Assembly: GCA_013215505.1 (NCBI GenBank)
Contig: JABSQZ010000009.1
Coordinates: 62,001-126,000 of the forward strand
Source of the DNA: Oceanospirillaceae bacterium
Lineage (GTDB): Bacteria > Pseudomonadota > Gammaproteobacteria > Pseudomonadales > Balneatricaceae
Reading direction: 5' to 3'
DNA: 64,000 nt
Shown here one piece after another: positions 63,908 to 64,000 of this stretch; within the stretch, counting starts at the first letter, position 1, and every line of letters starts with the position of its first letter. A program made the translations under genes and the position numbers. Under the pieces are notes generated by a model. That model saw only the letters and a list, made by a program, of their open reading frames with translations, made no database searches and was not told where the DNA came from.

Positions 63908-64000
63908 AGTAATCTTCCAAACGGCTATGGCTAGGGATTCTGATATCGCTGTTAAACCAACTTTGTAATATCAACGCGGCGGCGATACCGTCAACGGATT
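63888..64000 (-). CDS. ruvX: RuvX/YqgF family protein, C-terminal part (gene runs off the window)
   Basis: The minus-strand frame entering from the right edge reads [18 protein letters not shown] and ends [10 protein letters not shown] with TAA at 63890-63888. This matches the C-terminal end of the Holliday-junction-resolvase-like RuvX (YqgF), whose last helix has VDSIAAALILxxYL. The gene overlaps pyrR by 20 bases, so the pyr genes are probably read from a promoter upstream of ruvX. Confidence 0.8.
   Translation of the reverse strand, partial: SVDGIAAALILQSWFNSDIRIPSHSRLEDYYALEQS

Overview
The window looks like chromosomal DNA of a free-living, probably marine gammaproteobacterium in the wider Pseudomonadales/Cellvibrionales neighbourhood. 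This is inferred from gene content and order: trxA-rho-ubiD-flavin reductase, ruvX-pyrR-pyrB-pyrC' with a dihydroorotase-like protein that has lost metal ligands, hslR-hslO-pckA, a TonB2/TtpC-type energy-transduction operon led by a DUF3450 protein, and several c-di-GMP proteins. No rRNA, tRNA, CRISPR array, intact insertion sequence or prophage was recognised.

Left part (1-10.4 kb): a decayed aldehyde dehydrogenase tail next to short tandem repeats; a minus-strand ribose-type ABC operon (rbsD-rbsA-rbsC-rbsB, then a LacI-family regulator) with two abutting LacI-type half-palindromes upstream; a gene-poor accessory stretch with an RTX-like relic; a tandem pair of small paralogues whose leaders are duplicated too; a periplasmic solute-binding protein; and a membrane-anchored hypothetical protein. 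Middle-left (10.4-23.4 kb): aceE-aceF for pyruvate dehydrogenase, with a strong terminator-like hairpin between them; a PLP-dependent transsulfuration-type enzyme plus OsmC protein, preceded by a near-perfect sigma-54 promoter and divergent from a TyrR-type regulator; a SnoaL-like/AraC-GyrI pair followed by the corpse of an ECF sigma factor; and a cobalamin-riboswitch-controlled cbtB-cbtA cobalt transporter.

Middle (23.4-45.8 kb): PhyH dioxygenase, a diguanylate cyclase, an Aer-like chemoreceptor and an SDR protein; the TonB2-type operon (DUF3450, TtpC, ExbB, ExbD, TonB, TPR protein), in which tonB is split by a -1 frame change at an A AAA AAG heptamer; a heme-uptake locus reduced to hemP, a signal-peptide stub and the C-terminal part of hmuV; glpK and divergent glpR; two c-di-GMP/HDOD signalling proteins; and a MoxR-DUF58-transglutaminase cluster.

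Right part (45.8-64 kb): mostly conserved housekeeping genes: glycine-zipper lipoprotein, yifB/comM, a small glycosyltransferase, rep helicase, nudE, a HAD nucleotidase, hslR, hslO, pckA, trxA, rho, ubiD, a flavin reductase and the pyrimidine genes with ruvX entering from the edge. Two intergenic gaps (about 46.6 and 56.2 kb) carry diverged copies of the same dispersed repeat.

I did not find a convincing wholly new system. The strongest leads are the possible recoding site in tonB beside an eroded heme locus, the sigma-54/TyrR-type/PLP-lyase unit whose regulator lacks a canonical GAFTGA loop, the duplicated small-protein pair, and several relics (ALDH, RTX, ECF sigma, aceF tail, hmu) that show active gene loss.
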